Shown: in pieces, positions 9,476-19,560 of the stretch
How the letters are laid out: each line of letters begins with the position of its first letter
How positions within the stretch are numbered: position 1 is the first letter of the stretch
DNA from: Entomohabitans teleogrylli
GTDB lineage: Bacteria > Pseudomonadota > Gammaproteobacteria > Enterobacterales > Enterobacteriaceae
Direction of reading: 5' to 3'
DNA length: 64,000 nt
NCBI RefSeq assembly: GCF_001484765.1
Contig: NZ_LLXO01000007.1
Location: 62,001-126,000, forward strand
Position numbers and translations under genes: made by a program
The notes under the pieces: generated by a model
Database searches by the model: none
The model's input: the letters and a program-made list of their open reading frames with translations, nothing else
What the model was told of the DNA's origin: nothing

Positions 9476-10753
9476 TTACATTAAATAGCGCCACCAGAGA
9501 AACAGCAGGGCAAATCCGGTCAGGAAGAAGAGCCCCAGCCAGGCCAGCGCCACCAGCCAGAATGGCTGTGGGAATGGGCACTGTTTTGTATCGCGCACCA
9601 GGCTGAAGTTGAGCCATGCAAACAGCGGCGTGGTAAGGAATGACATCACCATGGCGAAGGTCAACATCGGCGAGAGCGCGCTCTTGAATTGCAAAATAAT
9701 CAGCATGCCGCTGGCCGCCAGAAACAGAACCCACAGGCTTAAAGAACGCTGAGTGCGGACTTCTGAGCCGCGCAGCAGACGCATAGACTCATTGATTGTC
9801 CTGGCATAGCCATCAAGAACGGTCAGGGTGGTGCCGAACATACACAGGAAAGCTATCAGGGCGACCAGCAGGCGAGCCCATTCTCCGATAGTGGCGGCAT
9901 ACATCGAAATCAACTGGGAGGCGAAAGCCCCGCCAGCCATCTCCAGTTGCACTGGCGAACCGTGCTGAACCAGCGCCCCCAGTGAGAGGAATACCAGCGC
10001 CAACAGGGCGGTTAGCCAGTAACCGACATTGCAGTCGAAGAGCGCATTACGCAGGGAAACCGGAGTGAGACGCTGGCGAGAGATCAGCCACATTGAATTA
10101 ATGGCCGAAATTTCAATTGGCGCCGGCATCCATCCGACCATCGGGACCAGAAACGCCAGTGCCGAAAGTGTCCAGGGGGAGGGGCTCTGGAAACCTTCCG
10201 GAGCCACCGGGCCGTTATACCAGGCTATGCAGGCTGCGATCACCGTGGTGACGGTGAGCATAAACATGATTAATTTCCCTGCGCGATCGAGAGCCTTATA
10301 GTGGCCGACCAGCACGATAACCAGCGATATGGCCAGCAGCAGCAGGCAGAGTACGGTCAGGCTTAACTCAATCGGAATAAAATATTGCAATAACGCGGCG
10401 GTCAGAATCAGTACCCCGGCCATATTGACCACCCCGGCGACCAGATTCAGCGCGGTAAATCCCAGAAGCCAGAAACGGCCTTTTTTCTGATATCCCTCTA
10501 TCAGGCTGAGGCCAGTAGACAGCGTGTAATGGGTAGCGAAACGGAAGAAAGGGTATTTAAATAAGTTGGCAAGAATAATCAGTAACACCAGTTGCCAGCC
10601 ATAGAGTGCCCCGGCCTGGGTTGATGCGACTAAATGCGAACCGCCGACGGCGGCGGTTGCCACCAGAATTCCGGGGCCCAGCGCTTGCATTCGCTGCTTC
10701 CAGCGCTGCCCGGGCGTTAAATTATCCCATTGCGGGGAGCTGATTTCCGACAT
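9476..10753 (-). CDS. NRAMP-family (divalent metal transporter-like) membrane protein
   Basis: This is a 425-residue hydrophobic protein with about eleven predicted membrane segments and an N-terminal hydrophilic stretch ending ALGPGILVATAA, the usual start of NRAMP helix 1. Canonical transporters such as MntH have DPGN in helix 1 and MPH in helix 6. Here the equivalent places read VGGSHLVAS and MPAPIE, so the Asp and Asn metal ligands are absent. It is therefore an NRAMP-fold relative of uncertain substrate, and calling it a manganese or iron importer would over-read it. It lies between mog and satP, where E. coli has no such gene. No regulatory site was recognised in the 272 bases upstream. 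Confidence 0.8.
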   Translation of the reverse strand: MSEISSPQWDNLTPGQRWKQRMQALGPGILVATAAVGGSHLVASTQAGALYGWQLVLLIILANLFKYPFFRFATHYTLSTGLSLIEGYQKKGRFWLLGFTALNLVAGVVNMAGVLILTAALLQYFIPIELSLTVLCLLLLAISLVIVLVGHYKALDRAGKLIMFMLTVTTVIAACIAWYNGPVAPEGFQSPSPWTLSALAFLVPMVGWMPAPIEISAINSMWLISRQRLTPVSLRNALFDCNVGYWLTALLALVFLSLGALVQHGSPVQLEMAGGAFASQLISMYAATIGEWARLLVALIAFLCMFGTTLTVLDGYARTINESMRLLRGSEVRTQRSLSLWVLFLAASGMLIILQFKSALSPMLTFAMVMSFLTTPLFAWLNFSLVRDTKQCPFPQPFWLVALAWLGLFFLTGFALLFLWWRYLM

Positions 10754-10982
10754 AAAACGCTTTCCTTGTTATTTCATCCTGTTCAGGAGCTTGAATGAAG
10801 ATTTGTATACTGTTCTCTGAATAACAGATGCGCCCGCGGATGACAAACCGACATTCAGGCACAGGATGCTAAAATAGCGCTAAAAACTAAGTGTGTGGCG
10901 TTATATGCCAGGTAATCTGGTCTGTTGTGCTGAGTTTTATTTGATGTCTGGAGTTTTTCCCTGTTTTGTAACACAGGGAAAC

Positions 10983-11009
10983 GGGCCGGAATAAGACAGA
11001 TACCGGCCC
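10983..11009 (-). terminator. Probable satP terminator
   Basis: GGGCCGG (10983-10989) pairs with CCGGCCC (11003-11009), 17 bases beyond the satP stop on the minus strand. The tail on that strand is only GTTTCCC, so termination may be weak or need Rho. A second inverted repeat (CCCTGT...ACAGGG) lies further along, at about 10969-10979. Confidence 0.45.
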
Positions 11010-11025
11010 TGTGGATGAGGGTGAT

Positions 11026-11586
11026 TTAGTCGCCAATCGGCAGTACGGTACGGCCAAACTGCTCGTTCAGTACTTCGCCCATCGCCAGATAAAATGCGCT
11101 GGCGCCGCAAATAATGCCCACCCAGCCGGCGATATGAATAATCGCTTCGCTACCAGCGATATTGCCGACAGCCAGCAGAGCGAACAGTACCGTCAGGCTA
11201 CCAAAGACGAACTGCAGCATACGCGCCGCCTGCAGCGTGCCGAAGAACATAAACAGCGTGAAAATGCCCCACAGGCCAAGATAAACGCCCAGGAACTGGC
11301 CGCTCGGCGCATCGGTTAACCCCATTTTCGGCATCAGCAAAATGGCGACCAGGGTCAGCCAGAATGAGCCGTAGGAGGTGAAGGCGGTTAAACCGAAGGT
11401 ATTGCCCTTTTTAAACTCCAGCAGGCCGGCGAAGATTTGCGCCATACCGCCGTAGAAAATCCCCATTGCCAGAATAACGCCGTCCAGCGGGAATAGACCC
11501 AAATTATGCAGATTGAGCAGAATGGTGGTCATACCAAAACCCATTAAGCCCAGGGGAGCTGGATTAGCCAACTGAGTGTTGCCCAT
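11026..11586 (-). CDS. satP: Acetate/succinate:proton symporter
   Basis: The 186-residue membrane protein of the AceTr (GPR1/FUN34/YaaH) family starts MGNTQLANPAPLGLMGFGMT, containing the family motif NPAPLGL, with six predicted helices. The E. coli orthologue imports acetate and succinate with protons. The gene stands alone on the minus strand and diverges from dnaK across 460 bases. Confidence 0.96.
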   Translation of the reverse strand: MGNTQLANPAPLGLMGFGMTTILLNLHNLGLFPLDGVILAMGIFYGGMAQIFAGLLEFKKGNTFGLTAFTSYGSFWLTLVAILLMPKMGLTDAPSGQFLGVYLGLWGIFTLFMFFGTLQAARMLQFVFGSLTVLFALLAVGNIAGSEAIIHIAGWVGIICGASAFYLAMGEVLNEQFGRTVLPIGD

Positions 11587-11895
11587 AGTTCCTCTGAAAA
11601 TCCCTGTTAATGATTAAGAACCAGCCCATCAGAGTGAGTTAATTGCCGTTTTGAACGCCGCTTGCGGCGGCCCGGGCAGCGAGCGTAGCGAGTCAATCCT
11701 TTAACGCATGACATGTACGTTGGGGTTTGCCGCGTTGCCAGTGTTCAAACTGCCGGAAGCAATAACTGCTGGCGGGTCAGGCCCTGAGTAAAGTCCCGAA
11801 TGCGGCATGATGGCTGCACGGGGCGCGGCATCATAATCAGGTGCGAAACCCGAGTCTATGATCTAAAGGGGGGAAATGAAAAATTTTTTGTCTTG
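11587..11895. other. satP-dnaK intergenic region without a recognised gene
   Basis: No convincing reading frame or RNA gene is seen in these 309 bases. E. coli annotates yaaI and other small frames near here; no yaaI-like exported protein is encoded. The stretch presumably holds the satP promoter and upstream dnaK sequences. Confidence 0.5.
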
Positions 11896-11926
11896 CCCCT
11901 TGATGGGGCCAATAGCGACCCCATCT
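11896..11926 (+). promoter_or_regulatory. Sigma-32 heat-shock promoter of dnaK
   Basis: CCCCTTGAT (11896-11904) and CCCCATCT (11919-11926), with 14 bases between CTTGAT and CCCCAT, match the sigma-32 consensus (CTTGAAA, 13-15 bases, CCCCATNT). They lie 120 bases before the dnaK start and resemble E. coli dnaK P1 (CCCCCTTGATGA and CCCCAT). An expected start site just after 11930 would give a leader of about 110 nt. Confidence 0.88.
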
Positions 11927-12046
11927 TGTAGTCAACGAAAGTTGTGGACCGGAAAAAAAAGCCGCGTGGGCGCTTGAAAGCTGATGATTCGCCCCTATTA
12001 CTGGTTCACAACCACATGATGACGAATTTTTAGTGGAGACGTTTAG

Positions 12047-13960
12047 ATGGGTAAAATTATTGGTATCGACCTGGGCACAACCAACTCTTGTGTGGCGATT
12101 ATGGATGGCACCACAGCACGCGTGCTGGAGAACGCCGAGGGCGATCGCACCACGCCTTCTATTATTGCTTATACCCAGGATGGTGAAACTCTGGTTGGTC
12201 AGCCGGCTAAACGTCAGGCAGTGACAAACCCGCAAAACACCCTGTTTGCGATCAAACGCCTGATTGGCCGCCGCTTCCAGGATGAAGAAGTTCAGCGTGA
12301 TGAAGCCATCATGCCGTACAAAATCATCGGTGCTGAAAACGGTGATGCGTGGATTGATGTAAAAGGTCAGAAAATGGCGCCGCCGCAGATCTCTGCTGAA
12401 GTGCTGAAGAAAATGAAGAAAACGGCGGAAGATTACCTGGGCGAACCGGTAACTGAAGCGGTTATCACCGTACCGGCGTACTTTAACGATGCGCAGCGTC
12501 AGGCGACCAAAGACGCCGGTCGTATCGCTGGCCTGGAAGTCAAACGTATCATCAACGAACCGACAGCTGCCGCGCTGGCTTATGGTCTGGATAAAGAAGT
12601 CGGCAACCGTACTATCGCGGTTTACGACCTCGGTGGCGGTACTTTCGATATCTCTATTATCGAAATCGACGAAGTTGACGGCGAAAAAACCTTCGAAGTT
12701 CTGGCAACCAATGGTGATACCCACCTCGGCGGTGAAGACTTCGATAGCCGTATGATCAACTACCTGGTTGATGAATTTAAGAAAGATCAGGGCATTGATC
12801 TGCGTAACGATCCGCTGGCCATGCAGCGCCTGAAAGAAGCGGCGGAAAAAGCCAAAATCGAGTTGTCTTCCGCTCAGCAGACCGACGTGAACCTGCCGTA
12901 CATCACTGCAGACGCCACCGGTCCGAAACACATGAACATCAAAGTGACGCGTGCGAAACTGGAAAGCCTGGTCGAAGACCTGGTGAACCGTTCCATCGAG
13001 CCGCTGAAAGTCGCTCTGCAGGACGCCGGCCTGTCGGTTTCTGATATCAACGACGTGATCCTCGTTGGTGGTCAGACGCGTATGCCGATGGTGCAGAAGA
13101 AAGTGGCAGAGTTCTTTGGCAAAGAACCGCGTAAAGACGTTAACCCGGATGAAGCCGTAGCCATTGGCGCCGCCGTTCAGGGTGGCGTACTGACCGGTGA
13201 TGTAAAAGACGTGCTGTTGCTGGATGTGACTCCGCTGTCGCTGGGGATTGAAACCATGGGTGGCGTAATGACGCCGCTGATTACTAAAAACACCACTATC
13301 CCGACCAGGCACAGCCAGGTGTTCTCGACGGCGGAAGATAACCAGTCCGCGGTCACCATCCATGTGCTGCAGGGCGAGCGTAAACGTTCCGGCGATAACA
13401 AGTCTCTGGGCCAGTTTAACCTTGATGGTATCAGCCCGGCGCCGCGCGGCATGCCGCAGATCGAAGTCACGTTCGACATCGATGCCGATGGTATTCTGCA
13501 TGTCTCCGCGAAAGACAAAAACAGCGGTAAAGAGCAGAATATCACCATTAAAGCCTCTTCTGGTCTGAATGAAGAAGAAATCCAGAAAATGGTACGTGAA
13601 GCAGAAGCCAACGCTGAAGCGGACCGTAAGTTTGAAGAGCTGGTACAGACCCGTAACCAGGCGGATCACCTGGTGCATAGCACCCGTAAGCAGGTTGAAG
13701 AAGCCGGCGAGCAACTGCCGGCAGACGACAAATCTGCCATCGAGTCAGCACTCAGCGCGCTGGAAACGTCTCTGAAAGGCGAAGATAAAGCCGATATCGA
13801 AGCGAAAATGCAGGCGCTGGCGCAGGTTTCCGCCAAACTGATGGAAATCGCTCAGCAGCAGCATGCTCAGCAGCAGGCTGGCGCCTCTGCCGATGCCGGC
13901 GCAGCCAAAGATGACGATGTGGTCGATGCTGAATTCGAAGAAGTGAAAGACAAAAAATAA
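12047..13960 (+). CDS. dnaK: Molecular chaperone DnaK (Hsp70)
   Basis: This ATP-driven chaperone binds exposed hydrophobic segments, works with DnaJ and GrpE, and helps destabilise sigma-32. The 637-residue protein has the ATPase domain opening [10 protein letters not shown], the phosphate loop [10 protein letters not shown] near residue 194 with the autophosphorylation Thr at about 199, the linker [10 protein letters not shown], the beta-sandwich substrate domain, and the C-terminal lid with a Q/A-rich tail ending EEVKDKK. A GGAGA ribosome site precedes ATG 12047. Codon use is strongly biased, as expected for a highly expressed gene, and this creates a long spurious open frame on the opposite strand. 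Confidence 0.99.
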   Translation: MGKIIGIDLGTTNSCVAIMDGTTARVLENAEGDRTTPSIIAYTQDGETLVGQPAKRQAVTNPQNTLFAIKRLIGRRFQDEEVQRDEAIMPYKIIGAENGDAWIDVKGQKMAPPQISAEVLKKMKKTAEDYLGEPVTEAVITVPAYFNDAQRQATKDAGRIAGLEVKRIINEPTAAALAYGLDKEVGNRTIAVYDLGGGTFDISIIEIDEVDGEKTFEVLATNGDTHLGGEDFDSRMINYLVDEFKKDQGIDLRNDPLAMQRLKEAAEKAKIELSSAQQTDVNLPYITADATGPKHMNIKVTRAKLESLVEDLVNRSIEPLKVALQDAGLSVSDINDVILVGGQTRMPMVQKKVAEFFGKEPRKDVNPDEAVAIGAAVQGGVLTGDVKDVLLLDVTPLSLGIETMGGVMTPLITKNTTIPTRHSQVFSTAEDNQSAVTIHVLQGERKRSGDNKSLGQFNLDGISPAPRGMPQIEVTFDIDADGILHVSAKDKNSGKEQNITIKASSGLNEEEIQKMVREAEANAEADRKFEELVQTRNQADHLVHSTRKQVEEAGEQLPADDKSAIESALSALETSLKGEDKADIEAKMQALAQVSAKLMEIAQQQHAQQQAGASADAGAAKDDDVVDAEFEEVKDKK

Positions 13961-14225
13961 TCGCCCTTTATGAGGGTGGTATACCTGAACCCTGCGGCGG
14001 CAAGGCCGCAGGAAAAGGGTAGATAACCAGCACGGGCGTCGGGGGTTTCCTCTACGCCCGTGCACGCATGTTAAGAGCCTGGTTTTCCAGTCTATTTATT
14101 TGTCAGTCTGGGCCTGGAAAGTCGTCACTCTCACGAGTGTTGTCGATAGATATCCGTGCCTGGCGCATGCAGACTGGCTGTAACGATTATGCCTGGATAA
14201 CAGGCTCTGAGGGCAGATAGAAGAG
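13961..14225 (+). promoter_or_regulatory. Structured dnaK-dnaJ spacer / dnaJ leader
   Basis: This 265-base spacer holds two strong hairpins, CCTGCGGC/GCCGCAGG (13991-13998/14005-14012) and GCACGGGCGT/ACGCCCGTGC (14030-14039/14054-14063). A nested set follows: AGAGCCTG/CAGGCTCT (14074-14081/14201-14208), CAGTCTG/CAGACTG (14104-14110/14170-14176) and CACTC/GAGTG (14126-14130/14135-14139). Alternative local pairs exist (CTGG-TTTT-CCAG at 14079-14090; GCCTG-GATAA-CAGGC at 14191-14205). None has a proper T-tail, so read-through into dnaJ is likely. It could set dnaK:dnaJ ratio by mRNA processing or by gating dnaJ translation. Confidence 0.6.
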
Positions 14226-15368
14226 ATGGCGAAGAAAGACTATTACGAGGTTTTAGGCGTTCCGAAGACCGCGGAAGAGCGTGAAATCAAGAAGGCCTAT
14301 AAGCGCCTGGCAATGAAATATCACCCTGACCGTAATCAGGGGGATAAAGAAGCTGAAGCGAAATTCAAAGAGATCAAAGAAGCCTATGAGATTCTGACCG
14401 ATGCGCAAAAGCGCGCTGCCTATGATCAATATGGTCATGCGGCGTTTGAGCAGGGCGGCATGGGCGGCGGCGGTTTCGGCGGTGGATTTGGCGGCGGCGG
14501 CGCGGATTTCAGCGACATTTTCGGCGATGTGTTCGGCGATATTTTTGGCGGTGGTCGTCGCCAGCGCGCGGCGCGCGGCGCGGATTTGCGCTACAACATG
14601 GAACTGACGCTGGAAGAAGCGGTGCGCGGCGTGACCCGGGAAATTCGTATTCCAACCCTGGAAGAGTGCGACGTTTGCCACGGCAGTGGAGCGAAAGCCG
14701 GTTCTCAGCCGCAGACCTGTCCTACCTGTCACGGTTCTGGCCAGGTACAGATGCGCCAGGGGTTCTTTACTGTCCAGCAGGCCTGTCCGCACTGCCAGGG
14801 ACGCGGGACCATCATCAAAGATCCCTGCAATAACTGCCATGGCCATGGCCGCGTAGAGAAGACCAAAACGCTGTCGGTAAAAATCCCCGCCGGGGTGGAT
14901 ACCGGAGATCGTATTCGGCTGGCCGGCGAGGGCGAGGCCGGGGAGCATGGCGCACCAGCCGGCGATCTGTACGTTCAGGTTCAGGTCAAATCGCACCCGA
15001 TCTTTGAGCGCGAAGGTAATAACCTGTACTGCGAAGTGCCGATCAACTTTGCGATGGCGGCGCTGGGCGGTGAAATCGAAGTCCCGACCCTTGATGGACG
15101 CGTGAAACTGAAAATACCGAGTGAAACCCAGACTGGTAAGCTGTTCCGCATGCGCGGCAAAGGCGTTAAATCGGTGCGCGGCGGAGCGCAGGGCGATCTG
15201 CTGTGCCGTGTGGTCGTGGAAACGCCGGTTGGCCTGAACGACAAACAGAAGAAATTGCTGCAGGAGTTGCAGGAAAGTTTCGGCGGTCCCACCGGGGAGA
15301 AAAACAGCCCGCGTTCAAAGAGCTTCTTTGACGGCGTGAAGAAATTTTTCGATGACCTGACGCGCTGA
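14226..15368 (+). CDS. dnaJ: Co-chaperone DnaJ (Hsp40)
   Basis: DnaJ delivers substrates to DnaK and stimulates its ATPase. The 380-residue protein has a J domain with HPD at residues 33-35, a Gly/Phe-rich linker (about 76-107), four zinc motifs of the CxxCxGxG type ([32 protein letters not shown]), and the C-terminal substrate-binding domains. The ATG follows a GAAGAG stretch. It is co-oriented with dnaK but separated by a long structured spacer, and it is followed by a terminator. Confidence 0.98.
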   Translation: MAKKDYYEVLGVPKTAEEREIKKAYKRLAMKYHPDRNQGDKEAEAKFKEIKEAYEILTDAQKRAAYDQYGHAAFEQGGMGGGGFGGGFGGGGADFSDIFGDVFGDIFGGGRRQRAARGADLRYNMELTLEEAVRGVTREIRIPTLEECDVCHGSGAKAGSQPQTCPTCHGSGQVQMRQGFFTVQQACPHCQGRGTIIKDPCNNCHGHGRVEKTKTLSVKIPAGVDTGDRIRLAGEGEAGEHGAPAGDLYVQVQVKSHPIFEREGNNLYCEVPINFAMAALGGEIEVPTLDGRVKLKIPSETQTGKLFRMRGKGVKSVRGGAQGDLLCRVVVETPVGLNDKQKKLLQELQESFGGPTGEKNSPRSKSFFDGVKKFFDDLTR

Positions 15369-15390
15369 GTTTCGCTGAGCCGCAGTAAAT

Positions 15391-15424
15391 AGCCTGGGGT
15401 GCGGTGCGCCCCGGGCTTTTTTTT
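15391..15424 (+). terminator. dnaJ terminator
   Basis: AGCCTGGGG (15391-15399) pairs with CCCCGGGCT (about 15409-15417) with one wobble pair, followed by eight T residues, 22 bases after the dnaJ stop. Confidence 0.9.
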
Positions 15425-15796
15425 GCTGCGAGGACCATTTTCGGCGCTGTGTGGTCTGTGTTTGCCTGGTTCAGACTTTTATCGGTTCCGGCGGCTATCG
15501 TCACGCCCGGGATAGCTGACGATAGTTTTATTTTTTTACAGGATTAGCGCCTGTCTGGTGGGCGGGTTGATGCTTTCTGATTATTTCACTTCCTGGTCTC
15601 TCTTCGGTTTCTCTGAGCTTTCCATCTGTGATTTCATTTGAAATAGGATTTGATTTCGTTTATGGCGATCTAAATGCCTTTTTAATTCGTTTTTATCGAG
15701 TTAATTGGCCGCGATAAACTGTTTTTAACGAGTGATTTCTTTGTCTATCCTTATCATTAATAACTATGAATGATTAACGAATGATGAGATTTAAGA
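15425..15796. other. dnaJ-nhaA intergenic region
   Basis: The 372 bases ahead of nhaA contain no convincing protein gene. They hold a second terminator-like hairpin (15495-15533) and then an AT-rich stretch ending in repeated GAATGATTAACGAATGATGAG-like sequence (about 15766-15786) just before nhaA. By analogy with E. coli the nhaA promoters and NhaR-binding area should lie here. E. coli K-12 has hokC/sokC and an IS element at this place; none is seen. Confidence 0.5.
15495..15533 (+). terminator. Terminator-like hairpin between dnaJ and nhaA
   Basis: CTATCGTCA (15495-15503) pairs perfectly with TGACGATAG (15517-15525), followed by TTTTATTTTTTT. It is about 70 bases beyond the dnaJ terminator. 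It may be a tandem terminator, or it may end a short independent transcript. Confidence 0.65.
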
Positions 15797-16969
15797 ATGG
15801 CTAAACTGTTGCAACGTTTTTTCAGTAGCGAAGCTTCTTCGGGAGTGGTGCTGATTGTTGCCGCCGTGATGGCGATGGTGCTGGCGAATTTCAGCCCGAC
15901 GGCGCTGTTTTACCACGCATTTCTTTCCACGCCGGTGGAACTCAGGGTCGGCGCCTTAGAGATCAATAAAAACATGCTGTTGTGGATCAACGATGCCCTG
16001 ATGGCGGTGTTCTTTTTGCTTATCGGCCTGGAAGTCAAGCGTGAAATGGTGTTGGGATCGCTGGCCAGTCTGCGTCAGGCGGCGTTTCCGGTGATTGCCG
16101 CCATCGGCGGTATGGTGGTGCCTGCGGCCATCTATCTGGCCTTTAACTTTCAGGATCCGATTACCCGCGAGGGCTGGGCGATCCCGGCGGCGACCGATAT
16201 CGCGTTTGCGCTGGGGATTCTGGCATTGTTGGGCAATCGGGTTCCGGTGGCGTTAAAGATATTCCTGATGGCGCTGGCAATCATCGACGACCTGGGGGCC
16301 ATCGTCATTATCGCGCTGTTTTATACCAATGATTTGTCGGTGCTGTCGCTGGTGATTGCCGCTATCGCCATTGCGGTGCTGGTACTGCTTAATGTGATGA
16401 ATGTGCGGCGTATCGGTATTTACATCATGGTTGGGGCGATTCTGTGGACCGCCGTGCTGAAGTCCGGCGTTCATGCGACCCTCGCGGGGGTGATTGTCGG
16501 TTTCCTGGTGCCGTTGCAGGCGAAGGACGGCCACTCTCCGGCGGAAACGCTGGAGCATGTGCTGGAGCCGTGGGTGGCGTTTCTGATTCTGCCGCTGTTC
16601 GCGTTCGCTAATGCTGGCGTATCGCTGGCGGGCATGTCAGTCGCCGGGCTGGCCTCTTTACTGCCGATGGGCATCATCGCCGGTTTATTGATCGGCAAAC
16701 CGCTGGGCATCAGCCTGTTTTGCTGGCTGGCGCTGAAAATGAAGTGGGCCACGCTGCCGCAGGGCACAACCTGTCGTGATATTGTGGCGGTTGGCGTGCT
16801 GTGCGGCATTGGTTTCACGATGTCCATTTTTATCTCAACGCTGGCCTTCGCCAGTGTGGATCCGCAACTGATTAACTGGGCAAAACTGGGGATACTTATC
16901 GGTTCTGTATTATCCGCAGTGATAGGCTACGGAATGTTGCGTAAGCGTTTTTCATCGCCGTCAGTGTAA
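15797..16969 (+). CDS. nhaA: Na+/H+ antiporter NhaA
   Basis: NhaA extrudes Na+ or Li+ in exchange for two protons at the inner membrane and supports growth at high salt and alkaline pH. The 390-residue protein has about twelve membrane helices. The transport aspartates are Asp134 in [11 protein letters not shown] and Asp164-Asp165 in [10 protein letters not shown], one position later than in E. coli. ATG 15797 gives the usual length. It is followed by its activator gene nhaR after 66 bases. Confidence 0.97.
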   Translation: MAKLLQRFFSSEASSGVVLIVAAVMAMVLANFSPTALFYHAFLSTPVELRVGALEINKNMLLWINDALMAVFFLLIGLEVKREMVLGSLASLRQAAFPVIAAIGGMVVPAAIYLAFNFQDPITREGWAIPAATDIAFALGILALLGNRVPVALKIFLMALAIIDDLGAIVIIALFYTNDLSVLSLVIAAIAIAVLVLLNVMNVRRIGIYIMVGAILWTAVLKSGVHATLAGVIVGFLVPLQAKDGHSPAETLEHVLEPWVAFLILPLFAFANAGVSLAGMSVAGLASLLPMGIIAGLLIGKPLGISLFCWLALKMKWATLPQGTTCRDIVAVGVLCGIGFTMSIFISTLAFASVDPQLINWAKLGILIGSVLSAVIGYGMLRKRFSSPSV

Positions 16970-17035
16970 TCGGGCGATTGACTACCGCGGCTCAGGTGAG
17001 GGCCGCGGTGGCGTATTTTCAGGGAGCGACTAAGC

Positions 17036-17929
17036 ATGTCTCACATTAATTTCAATCACCTTTATTATTTCTGGCATGTCTGTAAGGAAGGCTCTGTGGT
17101 CGGCGCCGCCGAAGCGCTGTATCTGACGCCGCAGACCATTACCGGCCAGATTAAGGCGCTGGAAGAGCGTCTACAGGGGAAATTGTTTAAGCGCAAGGGA
17201 CGCGGGCTGGAGCCTTCAGAACTGGGACAACTGGTGTTTCGCTACGCGGATCGGATGTTCACCCTTAGCCAGGAGATGCTGGATATTGTCAATTACCGCA
17301 AGGAGTCGCACCTGCTGTTCGATGTCGGCGTCGCGGATGCCCTGTCAAAAAGTCTGGTCAGCGGCGTGCTTGATGCGGCGGTATTCTCTGACGAGCAGAT
17401 TCACCTGCGCTGTTTTGAATCCACCCATGAAATGCTGCTTGAGCAGCTCAGCCAGCATAAGCTGGATATGATCATTTCCGATTGCCCTATCGATTCCACT
17501 CAGCAGGAAGGGCTGTTTTCGGTGAAGATTGGCGAGTGCGGCGTCAGCTTCTGGTGTCGTTCGCCAGTACCGGAAAAACCCTTTCCCGCCTGCCTGGAAG
17601 AGCGGCGTCTGCTGATTCCGGGCCGCCGTTCGATGCTGGGTCGTAAGCTATTAAACTGGATTAACTCTCAGGGATTGAAGGTCGAGATTCTCGGCGAATT
17701 TGACGATGCGGCGCTGATGAAGGCGTTTGGCGCGGCGCATAACGCGATTTTCGTCGCGCCGACGTTGTATCTGCATGATTTTTACGATGATGACAAAATC
17801 GTCGAAATTGGCCGGGTGGATAACGTGATGGAGGAGTATCATGCGATTTTTGCCGAGCGTATGATTCAGCATCCGGCGGTGCAGCGCATCTGTAATCAGG
17901 ACTATTCGGCGCTGTTCGGGATGGAATAG
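17036..17929 (+). CDS. nhaR: LysR-type transcriptional activator NhaR
   Basis: The 297-residue LysR-family protein has an N-terminal winged helix-turn-helix ([20 protein letters not shown], residues 5-24) and the substrate-binding-like C-terminal domain. It is near-identical to E. coli NhaR in the sensing region ([20 protein letters not shown]). In E. coli it activates nhaA in response to Na+. It is co-directional with nhaA and ends at a bidirectional terminator shared with rpsT. Confidence 0.97.
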   Translation: MSHINFNHLYYFWHVCKEGSVVGAAEALYLTPQTITGQIKALEERLQGKLFKRKGRGLEPSELGQLVFRYADRMFTLSQEMLDIVNYRKESHLLFDVGVADALSKSLVSGVLDAAVFSDEQIHLRCFESTHEMLLEQLSQHKLDMIISDCPIDSTQQEGLFSVKIGECGVSFWCRSPVPEKPFPACLEERRLLIPGRRSMLGRKLLNWINSQGLKVEILGEFDDAALMKAFGAAHNAIFVAPTLYLHDFYDDDKIVEIGRVDNVMEEYHAIFAERMIQHPAVQRICNQDYSALFGME

Positions 17930-17946
17930 CGCGGTACTGCAGGCGT

Positions 17947-17973
17947 AAAAAAACCCGCCAGGCGGGTTTTTTT
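17947..17973. terminator. Bidirectional nhaR/rpsT terminator
   Basis: AAAAAAACCCGC pairs with GCGGGTTTTTTT around CAG, giving an A-run on one side and a T-run on the other. It serves nhaR on the plus strand and rpsT on the minus strand. Confidence 0.92.
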
Positions 17974-17996
17974 ATCAGGCTGATAACAAATGGCGA

Positions 17997-18398
<402 letters not shown>

Positions 18399-18584
18399 CT
18401 AACAGTTTGCCGTCCCCGAATACAGACCTGAAACGACAAAAACCGTCATTTACGCACATAAAAGGTTGAAAGCGCCTTAGCTGAATGAAATTCTTACACC
18501 TTTCCTGCGCGGCGCGTAATCCCCGGTTAACCTTGAACGCTGTACAAGGTATAATCCGCCGATTTCCACTGTTTTGAGCCTGTC

Positions 18585-19523
18585 ATGAAGCTGATACGCG
18601 GTATACATAATCTCGGTCCGGCCCACCATGGCTGTGTACTGACTATTGGTAATTTTGACGGCGTCCACCGTGGTCACCAGGCATTGCTGCAGGGGCTGTG
18701 CGCGGAAGGGCGGGCCCGTGGTTTGCCGGTCATGGTGATGATTTTTGAACCCCAGCCGCTGGAACTGTTTGCGGCGGATAAAGCCCCGGCGCGCCTGACC
18801 CGGCTGCGGGAAAAGCTGCGCTATCTCGCCGGTTGCGGCGTGGATTATGTGCTGTGCGTGAACTTCAATCGCCGCTTTGCCGCGCTGACTGCCCAGAGTT
18901 TTGTCTCCGGGCTGCTGGTGGAAAAACTGGGGGTGAAATTCCTCGCCGTGGGGGATGATTTCCGCTTTGGCGCTGGTCGGCAGGGGGATTTCTTGTTATT
19001 ACAGAAGGCGGGGCAGGAATATGGTTTTGCCGTGACCAGCAGCGAAACCTTCTGCCACGGCGGCGCGCGTATCAGCAGTACCGCGGTGCGTCAGGCGCTG
19101 CAGCAGGACGATTTAGCGCTGGCGGAAAAACTGTTGGGGCATCCCTTCACCATTTCCGGCCGCGTAGTGCACGGCGACGAACTGGGGAGAACGATCGGTT
19201 TTCCTACCGCCAACCTGCCGCTGCGCCGCCAGGTTTCGCCGATTAAAGGCGTTTTCGCCGTCGATGTGCTGGGGCTGGGTGAGAAATCGCTGCCCGGCGT
19301 GGCGAATATCGGCACCCGGCCGACGGTGTCGGGAGTACGCCAGCAGTTAGAGGTTCATCTACTGGATGTTGCAATGGACCTGTATGGACGCCACATAGAT
19401 GTGGTACTGCGTAAAAAATTACGCAATGAGCAGCGTTTCGCTTCGCTTGATGAGCTGAAAGCGCAAATCGCCAGAGATGTGGAGACAGCCCGGGCATTTT
19501 TTGGGCTTCAGACACCGGCTTAA
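18585..19523 (+). CDS. ribF: Bifunctional riboflavin kinase / FAD synthetase
   Basis: RibF phosphorylates riboflavin to FMN and adenylates FMN to FAD. The 312-residue protein has the N-terminal FMN adenylyltransferase motif GNFDGVHRGH (about residues 23-32), the ISSTAVR segment, and the C-terminal riboflavin kinase fold with GFPTANLPL. It heads the ribF-ileS-lspA-fkpB-ispH cluster, with ileS 37 bases downstream, an arrangement conserved in enterobacteria. Confidence 0.97.
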   Translation: MKLIRGIHNLGPAHHGCVLTIGNFDGVHRGHQALLQGLCAEGRARGLPVMVMIFEPQPLELFAADKAPARLTRLREKLRYLAGCGVDYVLCVNFNRRFAALTAQSFVSGLLVEKLGVKFLAVGDDFRFGAGRQGDFLLLQKAGQEYGFAVTSSETFCHGGARISSTAVRQALQQDDLALAEKLLGHPFTISGRVVHGDELGRTIGFPTANLPLRRQVSPIKGVFAVDVLGLGEKSLPGVANIGTRPTVSGVRQQLEVHLLDVAMDLYGRHIDVVLRKKLRNEQRFASLDELKAQIARDVETARAFFGLQTPA

Positions 19524-19560
19524 TACTATTTGCTAACCGAAATACGGAACTGAGAATCTG

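Noticed and set aside
11837-13714. A 625-codon open frame on the strand opposite dnaK
   Set aside because: It is a codon-bias mirror of a highly expressed gene. The product is Arg/Phe/His-rich with no known domain, and long antisense frames opposite Hsp70 genes are a recognised artefact.
14030-14063. Intrinsic terminator between dnaK and dnaJ
   Set aside because: The stem is strong, but the following sequence (GCACGCATGTTAAG) has no T-run, so I treat it as an RNA structural element.
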